Part shown: in pieces, positions 11,762-23,631 of the stretch
How the letters are laid out: each line of letters starts with the position of its first letter
Position numbering within the stretch: the stretch's first letter is position 1
Assembly: GCA_918807975.1 (NCBI GenBank)
Contig: OU964922.1
Span: forward strand, 28,136,329-28,200,328
DNA from: Aplidium turbinatum
Lineage: Eukaryota > Chordata > Ascidiacea > Aplousobranchia > Polyclinidae
DNA: 64,000 nt
Direction: 5' to 3'
Notes under the pieces: generated by a model
What the model saw: only the letters and a program-made list of their open reading frames with translations
What the model was told of the DNA's origin: nothing
Database searches by the model: none
Position numbers and translations under genes: made by a program

Positions 11762-14299
11762 CATAGGCGCCGACTCCGTGGGGGGGGGGGGGCGGCGCCC
11801 CCTGTAAATTTAGTTTGAGGTGGCTGCCCCCCGCAAATTATTTAAAAAAATCCTAAATCAAATGTTTCTAAGTTCAGATTTGCGTTAGTTTGACCTTCAT
11901 TGCTGATCGATATCAATTAAAAGATCTACTTGTTGCAACAAGAGCGCTGCTCCTAAGATAACAAAAGAAACAGAAGTACAGTAGCTGATAAACGCCAGCA
12001 TGGTGCCGTTGAAGCATAGTAACAAGACTTAAGCAATGGAAACAACAATTCGAAAATGACCCATCATACAGTGAAATGAAGATCCCACCATCAGAGTCCC
12101 TCCCCCCAGGAGCAAACGCTCCTTGGGCAAAGTGGAAAACACTAAATCGACTCCGAACCGGTGTTGGACGTACTAAGTCTGCAATGGTGGAGTGGGGCTA
12201 CGACACGGGCCCTGTTGTATGTATCTGTGGCACCGAGCCCCAAACAGCGGACCACCTTCTTGTTTGCCCTCGGCTTGCCACCCGGTGCAGTAGGTGGGAA
12301 CTGTCAGTGTACAACTCCGTTGCGGAAGAATGTGTCAATCTGTGGTGTATCAACAAACTTTAGAAGACTCGATAGAAGAAGATAGTAACAATGATTGAAA
12401 AACGTTTTTCTCGATTTCTTCTGCTTTGCTTTTTCTTGGGAGTGTCAGCGGTTTGCTGTTTGCTCAGTTTAGTATCTACGCCTACGGCTTTACGCGTATT
12501 GAGAGCTAAAGTTCAAAGTGACCAGCATATAATTCGAAGTAGCCTACATTATAAAGCTTGGCGATATAGACTACAATGGCAGATAGACACCAACAAACAT
12601 CAATGCTTTCATTTTTAGCTAAACAAAGTAGCGGTAGTAGTGAACATCAACCAAGTGAAGATGTGTGTGAAGAAAGACGGGAAAGTGAGAAAGCTACCAC
12701 TTCGTCCTAAGTGGGAGAAAGTGGGTTGAATGTTCAGTCTAAAGGTCAAAAGTACCAGCGTTCATGGGAAAAGGAATATCCTTGGATAACCTTCGACTCC
12801 GTGAAAGGAATAGCTTATTGCACATCGTGCAAATGGGCTGTGGATCACAACAAAGTCTCGTCACGGACAAAATCTGTTTTGTCTTCAGGACAACAGAAGG
12901 TTTGGATCGAAGGTTTTAGCAAATGGAAAAAAGGGAAAGATGCATTAAAATGATATCAGTACGGTACCCACACACAGGGAATGCAGTGAAGCAAGACTGG
13001 TAGACGCAGACTCGCAGAGGCCACAGAAACATCAAAAATTGTATCTGATTTGACTTTGAGAAACATGAAACGGAATCGCTCTGTCATTGAGTGGAAAGTA
13101 ATAATTTTTCTTGCTCGACAAGGGTTGGCATTGCGTGGTCACGCTGATGAAAATTCAAATATAATGCAAACGCTTTAACTTCTTGCTTCAAAAGACGATA
13201 ACTTAAAACAGTGGCTTGAGCGCAAAAGCTATCGTTGGTTAAGCCATGATATTCAAAATGAAATGCTAGAACTGGTTTCATTAGATGTCTTGCGCAACGT
13301 TGTTGCAAAAATTAATTCTTGTCTTTGGTTTGCTATCATGGGTGGTGAAGCGCAAGACATTTCTTGTAGGGAACAAATCTGTGTGTTCGTATGTTGACGA
13401 CAAGTTAAACATTATAATATAGAATGCCCACTTGGTGTGGTTCAAACCGTTCATACAGATGCTGCCACCTTACATCAGGTTATACGTTCCGCCATCATTG
13501 CCGCTGGTCTGGATTTAACTCGTTGTCGTGGTCAAGCATACGATGGAGCTGCTAATATGAATGGCCGTTTTAATGGCCTACAAGCATGTTTCAAGCTTGA
13601 CAATCCTTCTATGGTGCACGTGTACTACGCTGGACACCAGATAAATTTAATTGTACAGGACATGTTGAACTATAGTCACAATGGTAGAAATGCTCTGGCT
13701 GTACTTCAAAGTGTTGTGAATTTCGCACTTGCATCCCCAAAGCGATTGGCAGAATTCCGTAACTTTCAGTTGAGCAATGACGCAAGTGGCCATCACTACA
13801 ACCATTGTGCCCAACTAGGTGGGTTTTGAAACTTGGCGCAATCGATGCCTTTTTACGTGAATATGAGAATTTACTGGATTGGCTAAAGAGTGTTACCGAA
13901 GATGACACGGCAGATTCTGTAACTAAATACCGAGCACAGTCTAACTTGAGAGCCATGGAAAACTTTTCAACCTATTTTACTTTGAAAACCATACATCGAT
14001 TGCTTCACTCCGTTAACCCAGTTCATGTAGCTGTACAAGCATGCCACATGACTGTTGGTAAGTTTCATGTTCTATTAGAAAATCTGTTAACTGTTCTTTC
14101 TGGAAACCTTGCAGACGATGACAGTGTGAAGGCGTTTGTAAATTCTTGCTTTGTAGAAACTACACAACAAAATGGAGCTTTGTAAATCTAGCAAAAATGG
14201 AGAAATAGCATGATTGTGCTGAGCCAGCATTTTGAATCTAAGCAATCAGTCGGCTAGAAAGTTTGCCCCCGCGGCAATTTTCAAAACCCGGCGTCTATG
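11762..14299 (+). mobile_element. hAT transposon of ZMYM1/DUF4371 type, decayed, 8-bp TSD
   Basis: The termini CATAGGCGCC and GGCGTCTATG are inverted. The flanks AACAAAGC (11754-11761 and 14300-14307) are a perfect 8-bp TSD. The plus strand carries transposase pieces: an N-terminal part near 12574 (MADRHQQTSMLSFLAKQSS), a TTF-type zinc-finger region at 12762-12950 (SWEKEYPWITFDSVKG, then YCTSCKWA), a core at 13437-13826 (RCRGQAYDGAANMNGRFNG, typical of DUF4371 hAT proteins) and 13805-14182 (CPTRWVLKLGAIDAFL). Several frame breaks separate them and the dimerisation domain is missing. A LINE fragment sits inside at about 11990-12385. Confidence 0.88.
11990..12385 (+). mobile_element. non-LTR retrotransposon RT C-terminal fragment nested in hAT
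   Basis: The frame at 12076-12363 reads KWKTLNRLRTGVGRTKSAMV, then WGYDTGPVVCICG and QTADHLLVCPR. This is the conserved LINE tail NRLRTG...C-x-CG...QT-x-DH-x-x-x-x-CP. It interrupts the hAT element between its left TIR and transposase start, so it landed after the hAT. The ending LRRLDRRR resembles the tail of the LINE at 52100-53147. It is severely 5'-truncated. Confidence 0.72.
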
Positions 14300-14307
14300 A
14301 ACAAAGC

Positions 14308-14745
14308 ATATATATAGTTGATGTCACAGGGTCTTCATGGCAATAAATCAAAAATGAGCATTTGAATCAAACAGCTGCAAAATATATATATTATATATAA
14401 AAAGATGCCTGCTTCAAAGATGTTTCCAAACCAAAACTTTATATACAGCAATTTAGTGTCCATCACAGTGGTCCACACAAAGAACTACACAAATTGGCAG
14501 CTAGCACAAACCATTACAAGACATCTCACATGTAATGAAAAGCCAACATCAATTGCTGAATTGTTAATGCTTTTTTTCAATGACATATTGTTGTGAAGAA
14601 AACCTTTACACATATAAGCAGTGTCTACATTTGATGATATACAGAATATTGATAAACGTCAAAACAAAAGTATAAATCAATGCTCTTTCACATTTGCCAC
14701 TTGTGAAACATCAAGCACAGTAGGCTACGTATGTATTATATATAT
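14308..14745. other. spacer with nothing recognised
   Basis: AT-rich sequence with TATATA runs between the hAT element and the next transposon. The 63-codon frame at 14405 has no recognisable motif. Confidence 0.4.
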
Positions 14746-17700
14746 TGGGGTGGTTCAAAAAAAGTGAAATTTTGAAATTTTAAAGGTCACCCTTTCAAAA
14801 GTTTCCATTTACTACAAAAACACCTTGTGTGAAATATTTTTGAAAAATATTAATGTTTAGAGGTAGCTCAAGGCTTTCAAAATTTGGGGGTATTTGACGA
14901 AATGGGTCAACTATAAATAGATGTATTTCGTAAAACCTTAAGCAAACATACATCTGTTTGGTTTCATTTTCATCAGGTTGGAGAGTACTATAACTTGGTA
15001 AAGTCAAACAATGGTAAATATGTACTTTTGAAATATTGCGATTTTAAAAATTTTGCATGTTTTTCCAAAATAAGCAGGGCTTGAAATATCCGGCGGACAC
15101 GTCTGACTCTAATCATACAAATGTCCGCTAGAGGTAGTGTTCTGCTCGGATATTTATGTCTGTCGGGCACTATCATCTTTTTAATTTATTTTTTTATTTT
15201 CTGAGAAGTATAATTGACGTGTTCGAGTTTGACACTGTTTTATAGCGAGTAATTAAAACAAATTCACAAAATAGCACAAGCAGATATCATGATCAATGCC
15301 TTAAAGGAATGGGGTATTGATGAGAGTGTTCAAGCATTGCATTTTGACACAAGTGCTAACACAGGTAGACTAGGGAGAGCATGTGTTCTAATTGAACAAG
15401 ATCTCCGTACCGATCTTCTGCTTTTTGCGTATCGTCACCACATTATGGAAAATGTGATTGAAGCAGTGTTCATGACCTGCATGGGATCCTCTTCTGGACC
15501 AGAGGTCATAATTTTCAAACGATTTCAGGCTCATTGGGAATTTCTAGATCTAGAAAAGTTTGAAGATGCATCCACGGATGAATATGTGAATCCCTTTCTG
15601 ACGTCAAGGATGATATCCTGAGTTTCATTGAGAGTCAGATAGCCAAAAACCACCGAAGAGATGATTACCTAGAAATGTTGAAATTGTCTGATCTTTCTTG
15701 GTGGAGTTCCTGCCGACGAAGTTAAGTTCATGGCCCCGGGACCCATGCACTATGCCAGTTGGATGTCGAAAGTCATCTATAGCATAAAGGTGAGGCTGTT
15801 CAGAAGCCAGTTTAAGCTTACTACCAAAGAACAGAAAGGGTTATGAGATATTACCGTCTTTACCATTCGGGTTTATCTCAAAGCCTGGATGACAGCTACT
15901 CTCGCAGCCTGTGCCCCCAACTATGACCTCATGCTCTTGTAGTCTCTGGTACTGTACAAATGCACTAACCCAGTCATTTCTAAAGCAGCAACAGTGCTCG
16001 TTGGCCATCTGTGGTATAGTCAAAGTGGCAAATGCGCCCGCCAGTCTACTAAGTGGCTAATGTGCGCTTGCCTTCACAGAAATATTTTTCACTCTTTTCT
16101 CAACAAATAAAAACCACAAGTATTTAATTATACTTCCTTGAATTCCCAAACAGAATTTCAATGCAAATGAACTTACGCTTTCGTCACAATCTGCTTTTTA
16201 TTTTATGCTAGTACGCTACTCAAAACCGCACGCTGATGCGCGCCACAAACTTTCGAACTGACTTCGGCAATTTTGCTCAAATTTGTTTTAGAAAAACTGC
16301 ATGAGACTAAATCTTTTTTTTTTTATTTTAAGGGGAGTTCTTCAGCTACTACTTGAGAGAAATAGAACAAAAAAAATCCATTCCAGCAAAGAGCAAGCCG
16401 AGAGTGTGCGCATTGAAGGTGTGATTAGAGGAGAGAGTTCAGTTGGAGCAAAATTATAAAGAATGTGATGTCAATTAATTATACAATAAATCATTATACA
16501 TGTGACTAATACTGAAAGGAGTGGTAAAGATAGGTTGCTAAAAATCACAGGAGATAGCTGGGTCGTATAAGACCGTGAAGTCACATAATCAGCCACGAGG
16601 TAGATGATCAATCAATCAAATGATTTGTTATCTCAGGCAAGTAACAGTAAAACGCAGTTCCAGACAGAATAATACTTAGCATTAATTACAAATTGCACTT
16701 TGGTGCACTTTGGTTAGCACTTTGGTGAGCGTTTAATTAGGTGCCTTTAGTAACTGGACAGTGAAAGACTACACTGGAGGTCACCGATTCATCTTTTTTG
16801 GTATTATATATAACTTTAAAGTTTAAAGTTAAATCATTTTGAGCGCTTGATGTGAAGCTAGGCAGCTAAACAAAACTTTGAGGGTATAAAAATCTGATAA
16901 GTCGCTCCCAGCTAGGCGAGTTTTATTATAATTTTTATTCAACAAACCCAACTTAACTTACAATTAGAATGAATTCAATTATTTTTTCATTTGCAACTTG
17001 ATATTGTATTATTAATGAAAATTATCATTTTTAATTGCGACTAGCATCAAACAAGATGAGTAGAAACGTAGATTGAAGAATAGAAGACATGGAGAAAGCT
17101 TTGAATGAGCTAAAAAATGGAAGTATTTCGATTAGAGGTGCTGGAAAAAAATTTGGAATTCCCAAAAGCTCAATCCGAAAACGTATGAAGAAAGAGGATG
17201 GATTTCCAGACATGAAAGTGGGGAGACACCAAGAATTGAACAATGAAATAGAGTGCGCTGGCCGAATGCATCAGAATTTTATGCCAGCATGGATTTAGTC
17301 CAACGATTGCTGATGTGTTGGACTTGGTACAGGAGTATGTTGCTCGACACAATATGACGACACGATTTAAGGAAGGGCGTCCTGGTAAATGCTGGCTCGA
17401 AAATTTTATGATGCGCCACCACCTGTCCTTAAAAAAAGCAAACATAATCAGCCGAGCAAGGAAGTCGGTAACCGCAAATTCGTTTGAAATTTTTCCGTTA
17501 TACGAGCTACTTGAGGAATTGATTTCGTCAAACAATTTATCTGCAAATCAAATTTGGAATTGCGATGAGACCAGATTTCCCCACGATCCGAACTCCTGTG
17601 GGGTAATCGGAGCAAAAGGAAAAGTGGCGTATAAAGTCACCCTGGGCCCTGCACGCCAGAATACCACAGTCCTGGCAAGCTGTAGTGCAGCAGGAGAAGT

Positions 17701-19389
17701 TATTGCGCCAATGATTGTGTTTGAAGGAAAAAATCTTGAAACATCATAGAAAGAAGCCGAAGTCATCCTGGTTTTCTTTATGGAGTAAGCGAAAAAGGGT
17801 GGATGACCAGCAGCAATTTTCGTGCCTGGTTTCTTGAATTTATTCGCAAAGTTCCCCACCGTCCATTGCTTCTCATAGTTGATGGTCACTTAAGTCATGT
17901 CTCAGTGGAAGTGATAAGAGCAGCAATGGACAACAACGTCATTCTTCTCAAGCTGCCCCCTCATGTCACTGACGTTCTGCAACCCTTAGACGTCACATGC
18001 TTTGGCCCTCTGAAGAAAAAATGGTCAGCCGTCTTGGAAGCTCGTGCTAGTGTGAGCCGAAATGCCATGACAAAAGCTGATTTTGTCGACGAATTAGCCG
18101 AAGTCTGGTTTGAGAGTCTCAGCCAAAGCAACGTCATCAGCGGCTTCAAGTCAAAATATCCGCAATCTCGGTTTCACCCTCGCTTGCTGAAAAGATACGA
18201 AAAATGGGAAGCCGAAGGAAAAGAAGAAAGTATGGAATTAATAGCAACTAGTATCCATACTCCAAAAAAGACCCAGCCTCCACCTGATGCGCAAACATCT
18301 GCACAAGACTCGCAGTGCTCTGGATACTGTCAATTACTCGGCCCAATGCCAACAGCAGACCCGGTAAAGGCAAAATGTGGAGCCCCATTTGGGCTCCTAT
18401 CCCTAACTTATCATCAACACCAATTCGAAAAGATTGTCCCTTATTCGAAGAGCTTCTTCTGGAAAAAGTAAAGCCCGCACAGAAACCCAAAACCACCAAA
18501 CGAAGAAAGATAGATCTAGGAGCTGTAATATCGGATAAAAATTACATTGCAAAAATCCAACAATTACACCCCGAAAGAGAGAGAAGCAAAGCAATGACCA
18601 TCACTACACACAGTTCCAGCAGTTCTGCTAAAAACTTGGCAGTAGCCCCTTTTTAATCTGTTGCCCCCAAGAAATTTTCGTCCAGAACTGCAATTGTTGA
18701 TTTCAAACTTGCAGAATCAATAAAATATTGGAAGTTTCTCTCACCACCCAAGGAGGAAAGCGAGTTGATTGGAACTTGGTGTGCTTGCCTCTATCCATGT
18801 GGAAAAAGGGATCTGCTATGTTGGGAGGATTCGACGACGATTTTTGATGGAAGAAAAAGGTGCTCTAAAGGCTTTAGAAATCGATTGTAATGTGATGGAA
18901 GAGGCAGGAGAGCAAAGACAATACCGTAACCTACCAGAACACTTACCACAGGACATTGGCATCTTTAATATTGAAGATGTCATGTCCGCAGCAAAGATGG
19001 TCCCTCTGCGTGGATCAAAATGGAAATTAGAAGATGCTGCTGAAATGGCAAAATTTTTTCAAGACTTCAAAAGAGCAGACCACAAAATTTTGTATCAACA
19101 ATATTTGACCAAAATGCAGCACAATTAAACTATTTTGGTCTCAAAAAGTGATGTTTTTTGTTGATTTTTGATGATAATTAACTGTCAGTGATATAGCCCA
19201 GTAAACCTATAAATTCTAACTTATTTTTAACTGTTTGCCTAATAACCCCAAATTTCGAAAGCCTTGAGCTACCCCTAAACATTAATCTTTTTCAAAAATA
19301 TTTTACACAAGGTGTTTTTGTAGTAAATGAAAACTTTTGAAAGGGTGAGACTTGAGAATTTCAAAATTTCACTTTTTTTCAACCACCTT
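14746..19389 (+). mobile_element. TGGGGTGGTTC-ended DNA transposon (family B) with a pogo-like element nested inside
   Basis: The left end TTGGGGTGGTTCAAAAAAAG pairs with the right end CTTTTTTTCAACCACCTTA. Both subterminal regions share TTAATGTTTAGAGGTAGCTC with family A (7657-10380), so the two are related. The plus strand at 15289-15618 encodes ALHFDTSANTGRLGRACVLI and YRHHIMENVIEAVF, homologous to the FDTTxxNTG and CRHH region of family A. The remnant continues out of frame to about 16050 (TVFTIRVYLKAWMTATLAA). The transposase is broken. TSD is unclear because the flanks are ATATAT-rich and another element abuts on the right. Confidence 0.68.
17089..19128 (+). pseudogene. pogo/Tigger-like DDE transposase, decayed
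   Basis: The first frame begins MEKALNELKNGSISIRGAGK, a Psq-type helix-turn-helix of pogo transposases. 17315-17746 continues with FKEGRPGKCWLENFMMRHH (CENP-B-type region) and IWNCDETRF (first catalytic Asp). 17803-18471 gives LLLIVDGHLSHVSVEV (second Asp) and LPPHVTDVLQPLDVTCFGPL (third acidic position in the pogo LQPLD signature). Later frames (18315-18656, 18769-19125) look like the variable C terminus. At least three frame or stop interruptions make it a pseudogene. It separates the 5' part of family B from its right TIR, so it is a nested insertion. I could not fix its own TIRs. Confidence 0.82.
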
Positions 19390-19401
19390 AAACCCTAATA
19401 T

Positions 19402-22068
19402 TAGGGGTGGGCAAATTTAGGTCGATTTTTCAGGACCCATTTTTTCTAATGCCATTTGGGCTGGTAAATATGAATCCGTTGATTATTTTGCTCTATGACG
19501 TCATAATAGGTTGGTTCAGTGGCCATTTTCAAAATGGCGGCCAAAAATGGCTATTTTGCTCTCAGGACATACGAGTGAGACGAATATACCTGTGCAATAT
19601 GTCTAAACATATGTTTTGAGGGTCAAAGATTACAATAAAAGCACTTTTAGCTACCTGGCATGACACCTTCGTGTATTTTTCTGCAGAAAAATCATTTTTA
19701 GGTTATTATTTGTTTATTTATTACGCCAATGATCGTTTAAGCTTCTTGTTATATGCAACCATGTTACCAGGAAGATTGAGAAGGCACTTTCAAACTGCAT
19801 GAAAGTTCACGGATATTCGTTTTTGTACTTTTAGTTCGTGGCTGTTGTCAACTGCCGCGAACTTCGTTCACTGAACTTCACACATGAAGCGAAAATGGCG
19901 CGCGAACTTCCGTCAGCTCAAGAAAACTTACATCCCGATTTTTTGTTTCGCTGGGTCCAGGTTCTTAGGCTAGGCTATTGAGAGTTTTGAGGTTAGCGGC
20001 TTATCCGTGGGTGTTGGCTTTTAGTGCTGCAAATCCTGCCGTTCAGATTTTTTTGACACTGTGGTGGTTTAGCCAGAACGATAATGTTTTCCATTTTTGT
20101 TTGCAAGCTTTTTTCTTTCTGTGTGAAACAAAATGAGCAACAGAGTCAAAGAGGTAGATCTCCACCTTTATTGGAAGTTACCGGTATCTTGAGCTGAAAA
20201 AAACTTGAGTTTGAGAAAAAAACTTGTATTTAAAAAAATTTGAGTCATTCCGCTGAAGACAGAGCGAAAGCGTACAGTTTCAAATTGAAAACCGTAGCTG
20301 TCCTCGCGTAGGCTATTGCACTGTGGAGGATATCAAGAGTTAAATTGACTTTTGGATGTCTGACCGCGCGGCTGATTGTAATGTTTTACTGGACATAGAC
20401 ACCAACAAGCGATTAAAATGTTGTGCTCACATAATACTGTGTGTTGACCACGGCATAGATATAGTGTACAAAAATGCTGAGCAGAAAATTGGATTGCAAA
20501 ATCTCTTACCACTAACTGTTGGTGAGAAAGTTTTCGGCTCCCATGGCACATCAGTTCATACCTTAGGACTCATAGCACTCGCTAAGTTGTTTTCGCCAAG
20601 TCATGCGTCTCACAGTGTTTCGCTTTACAATGACTATACACACTACACAGTGGATGGAAGATAATAATATTGATCACCGAGGATTTAGAGGATTTGTATC
20701 TAACCGATTTGGGCGTATTGCAGATTTAGCGCGGTTGTATTTGCAACATCGTGTGCACATAGATGCGTTCTTTAACCAAGTGGTCGACATCAACAGCAAT
20801 AAGTTGGTGCTTGCAGTTGCCGCATACGTTCAGAATGAATGGTTCACTCGATGCTCAGAAATCTACACCAAAATGGGAAATGAAATCATATTCCCTCTGA
20901 TGCAATTTTTGGGTAGTGATGAGACTGACAACAAGGTGCGGCATGACGACAGAAATTGGAATGGAGTGAAGGTTTTTTTTATCAAAAATTGAAAATGATA
21001 AAAGAAGTGATGGAGGCCAAGCGAGAAGGCGAACCAAGTGGTCTGGATAAGTTGGAAGCTGCAGTGATGGGGGAAGTTATTGATTCTGTGGAGAGGCAAC
21101 TTACAGGTGGGAGTACGTCTGTTACTACACACTCGCGGAAAAATGTGGTTTTCACAAATGGCTAACTGGTGGACTCCAGCTTTGAACAAAAATCTGTATT
21201 GGAAAAGAAAGCACGCTGGAAATGGGCAAGATGCTCAGAAGAAGTCAACAGCGTGAAAAAACTGGAATCGGACTTTCTGACTACTGTCGAGGCAACAAAA
21301 AAACTTTCACTGATTAAAAAAGCAGATCTAAAGAACAAGAAGACACAGAAGACCTTACGTCAGATCGACTTGTGCAAGTTGCATGGCGGTCCAGTTACAA
21401 GTACATCGCTTGATTTATTGGAATGTTTGAGTGGAAAACAACTTTTAGCCGAAGTCAGCCATCTTCGACTAACTATAGCAGTAGCACCCGAAATTCGACA
21501 AATGAGACGAGTTAAGGCGGCTGACGGACGATACCGGGTTGAAAAATTTGGTGCAGAAGAACTGAAGTCCTCCATTAAAAATGTACTAAAGCCAGTATCC
21601 AACATTACGATGACTCTGGACTCTCTTTTGAGCAGAATTATGTGAAATGGCATGTGTAATTATGCGGGAATGATTGTCAATGAGATATTCGTATGATTAC
21701 TTTCTGTTAGATGGTGAAACACACAAAAAATTTTTAATTTTTCATGTAAAAAGCGTTTTTTTTTTGTACTTTCAGATGATATCGCCACAGCAATGCAGTG
21801 AATCGCAAAACTGAGTTGATTTTTAGAATCTACGCCCCAAACAACCTATATTTAGACATATTACATGACCCATATGATCAAATCTTCATCTGATTGATGG
21901 AAAATATCAATTTTTCAGCGGCCGTTTTGAAAATGGCCGCTGAACCAACCTAAAATGACGTCATAGACAAAAGAACTCATCGGATTCTTATTCAGAGAGA
22001 AAAATGGCCATGAAAAAATTGGGTCCTGGAAATACTATTAACAAAATGCCTTTATTTGCCCACCCCTA
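19402..22068 (+). mobile_element. TAGGGGTGGGC-ended DNA transposon (family C), decayed
   Basis: The ends are TAGGGGTGGGCAAAT and ATTTGCCCACCCCTA. Subterminal inverted sequence includes GGTTGGTTCAGTGGCCATTT and AAATGGCCGCTGAACCAACC, with TGACGTCAT palindromes on both sides. Flanks CTAATAT(T) and CTAATAT(A) suggest an 8-bp TSD with one change. Transposase pieces on the plus strand are 20356-20662 (CNVLLDIDTNKRLKCCAHI, then GSHGTSVHTLGLIALAKLFS), 20603-20989 (GFVSNRFGRIADLARLYL and NSNKLVLAVAAYVQNEWF) and 21169-21642. I know similar proteins only as unnamed transposon products of invertebrates. Frame breaks separate the pieces. Confidence 0.72.
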
Positions 22069-23118
22069 CTAATATAATATATACCGGTACCGTACTCTTT
22101 TCAAGTCATTGAGGAAAAAATGATATCTTGACAACTTACATGCTGCAGGCAATTGTTTAAGCAGCACATTTTATCAGTTTGCATAACCATCCAATTCAAT
22201 TTATTTAAACTTCCTGTAGAAGATCAGACAACAGCTGAGGGGCAACCAATATGCAATACGAAATAGTTCATAGACTTTCAGTACACTATGTTGTCATAAA
22301 TGAAATACGGTGACAGAAAATTAATTGGTAATAATCAATATCCAATTATCAATCAATAAACACTATCAATGCCAATGCCATATACAGTATCAGGCAGCAA
22401 CTCCCAAAGTAGATTCCACTTCCATAAGAAACCTTATGGTTTCATAAGAAATCTAAAGGATTACATGAGCTAGCACGTATACTAATAATTGTTAACGATA
22501 AGTCAAAATGTTGAAGGAAAAAATGCATGTATGCTTACTTGGCTGCTTTGATGTTTTAGGGGTTCTTTGTCAACTTAAATAACCTTGCAATGATCCATAG
22601 AGTAAAAAGTTTGGGAAACATTACCGACACCCTATTATACATGGCCTCATGAATGATGACAGGTGCAAGGCTGTGATTTTAAGGCTGTGTTCGCAATTTT
22701 CTTGCAAATGTAAACTATATTTTAAACACCAATAGCTTTATTCATTGATGTCTTAACATGAATCAAAGCAACAACCAATACGCATCAAAAATTCAAAACT
22801 TTGCAATAACAGCATTATTAAACTAAAAGTTACATTTTTAGAAATCCAGAAAAAAAATTAGATGACTAAGCACATATTCTTCATTTCAATTGCTTGGCAT
22901 ATTTATTAACAAAATGCATTAGAATTACATAATGTAACTTCAAAGCAGTTTCCAAGACATAAATTGTCATGGATCAATACCATGCAAATGATAATAATTA
23001 AGGAATTGATCTAAACTGCACAAAAGTTTGCAATAACACAGCAAACACAAGCCTACCAAACTACTTTAAGTTGACGTGTTAATAATCTCAAGCAATTGTG
23101 CCTGCAATTTACAAAACT
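22069..23118. other. intergenic, 3' side of NATD1
   Basis: No open frame above background. A minus-strand AATAAA near 22900-22910, about 280 bases past the NATD1 stop, could be its polyadenylation signal. Nothing else is supported. Confidence 0.4.
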
Positions 23119-23231
23119 ATGCCTAACATTCAATCCTCAACAAGTCGTTTTGTGTATTCTAGAATTGGATTTTCTATGCCTAACATTCAATCTTCAACAA
23201 GTCGTTTTGTGTATTCTGGAATTGGATTTTC
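23119..23231. repeat. 57-bp tandem duplication across the NATD1 stop codon
   Basis: Two copies with period 57 start with TATGCCTAACATTCAATC and differ at about two bases. The right copy contains the final NATD1 codons and stop. The left copy is therefore in the 3' UTR and would encode nearly the same C-terminal residues (LEYTKRLVED) if it were reached. Confidence 0.9.
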
Positions 23232-23546
23232 ATCAATGTATTTTTGTAAATACCAACAGGTCAATTTCATTTTCAAATCATTTTCAGCAACATATTTAAA
23301 TGCAGCTTCAGCCAACAACTTTGCTATGCCTTTGCCACGAAGACTTTCGGGAACGAATGTATGCTGCAAGTCTACAGTCTTTTCATTAATGTTATCATAT
23401 GTTATATACCCTTTTTCAGAAATGTCTTGGAACGCTATTGAAAATTCTTTACTTCCCTTATCATGCTTGATCAAAGGAGTTTGTCCAGAAGCTGCCATGG
23501 TCCGAAAAAAAAGTTGTAATGTTCTACAAAGTGATCTTTGCAACAT
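23187..23546 (-). CDS. NATD1: NATD1-type GNAT N-acetyltransferase domain protein
   Basis: The 119-codon uninterrupted frame aligns along its length with vertebrate NATD1: VDLQHTFVPESLRGKGIAKL, then LTCWYLQKYIDENPIPEY. RGKGIA (about residue 70) is the acetyl-CoA pyrophosphate-binding signature of this compact GNAT family. The human protein is about 113 residues, so length fits. Two starts are possible. Met1 (23546) gives a leader MLQRSLCRTLQLFFRT that is basic and hydrophobic like a mitochondrial presequence; Met17 (23498) begins MAASGQTPL, closer to the usual start. Substrate is not firmly known for the family. No intron interrupts the coding region. The neighbouring Tc1 element starts about 85 bases upstream of Met1. 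Confidence 0.9.
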   Translation of the reverse strand: MLQRSLCRTLQLFFRTMAASGQTPLIKHDKGSKEFSIAFQDISEKGYITYDNINEKTVDLQHTFVPESLRGKGIAKLLAEAAFKYVAENDLKMKLTCWYLQKYIDENPIPEYTKRLVED

Positions 23547-23631
23547 TTAATAATTTTATTCACAATTTTTTGCTTATGAGGGAATGGTATAGTACTGAAA
23601 AACTGTGAGAGCAAAACCTAAATAGTATATA

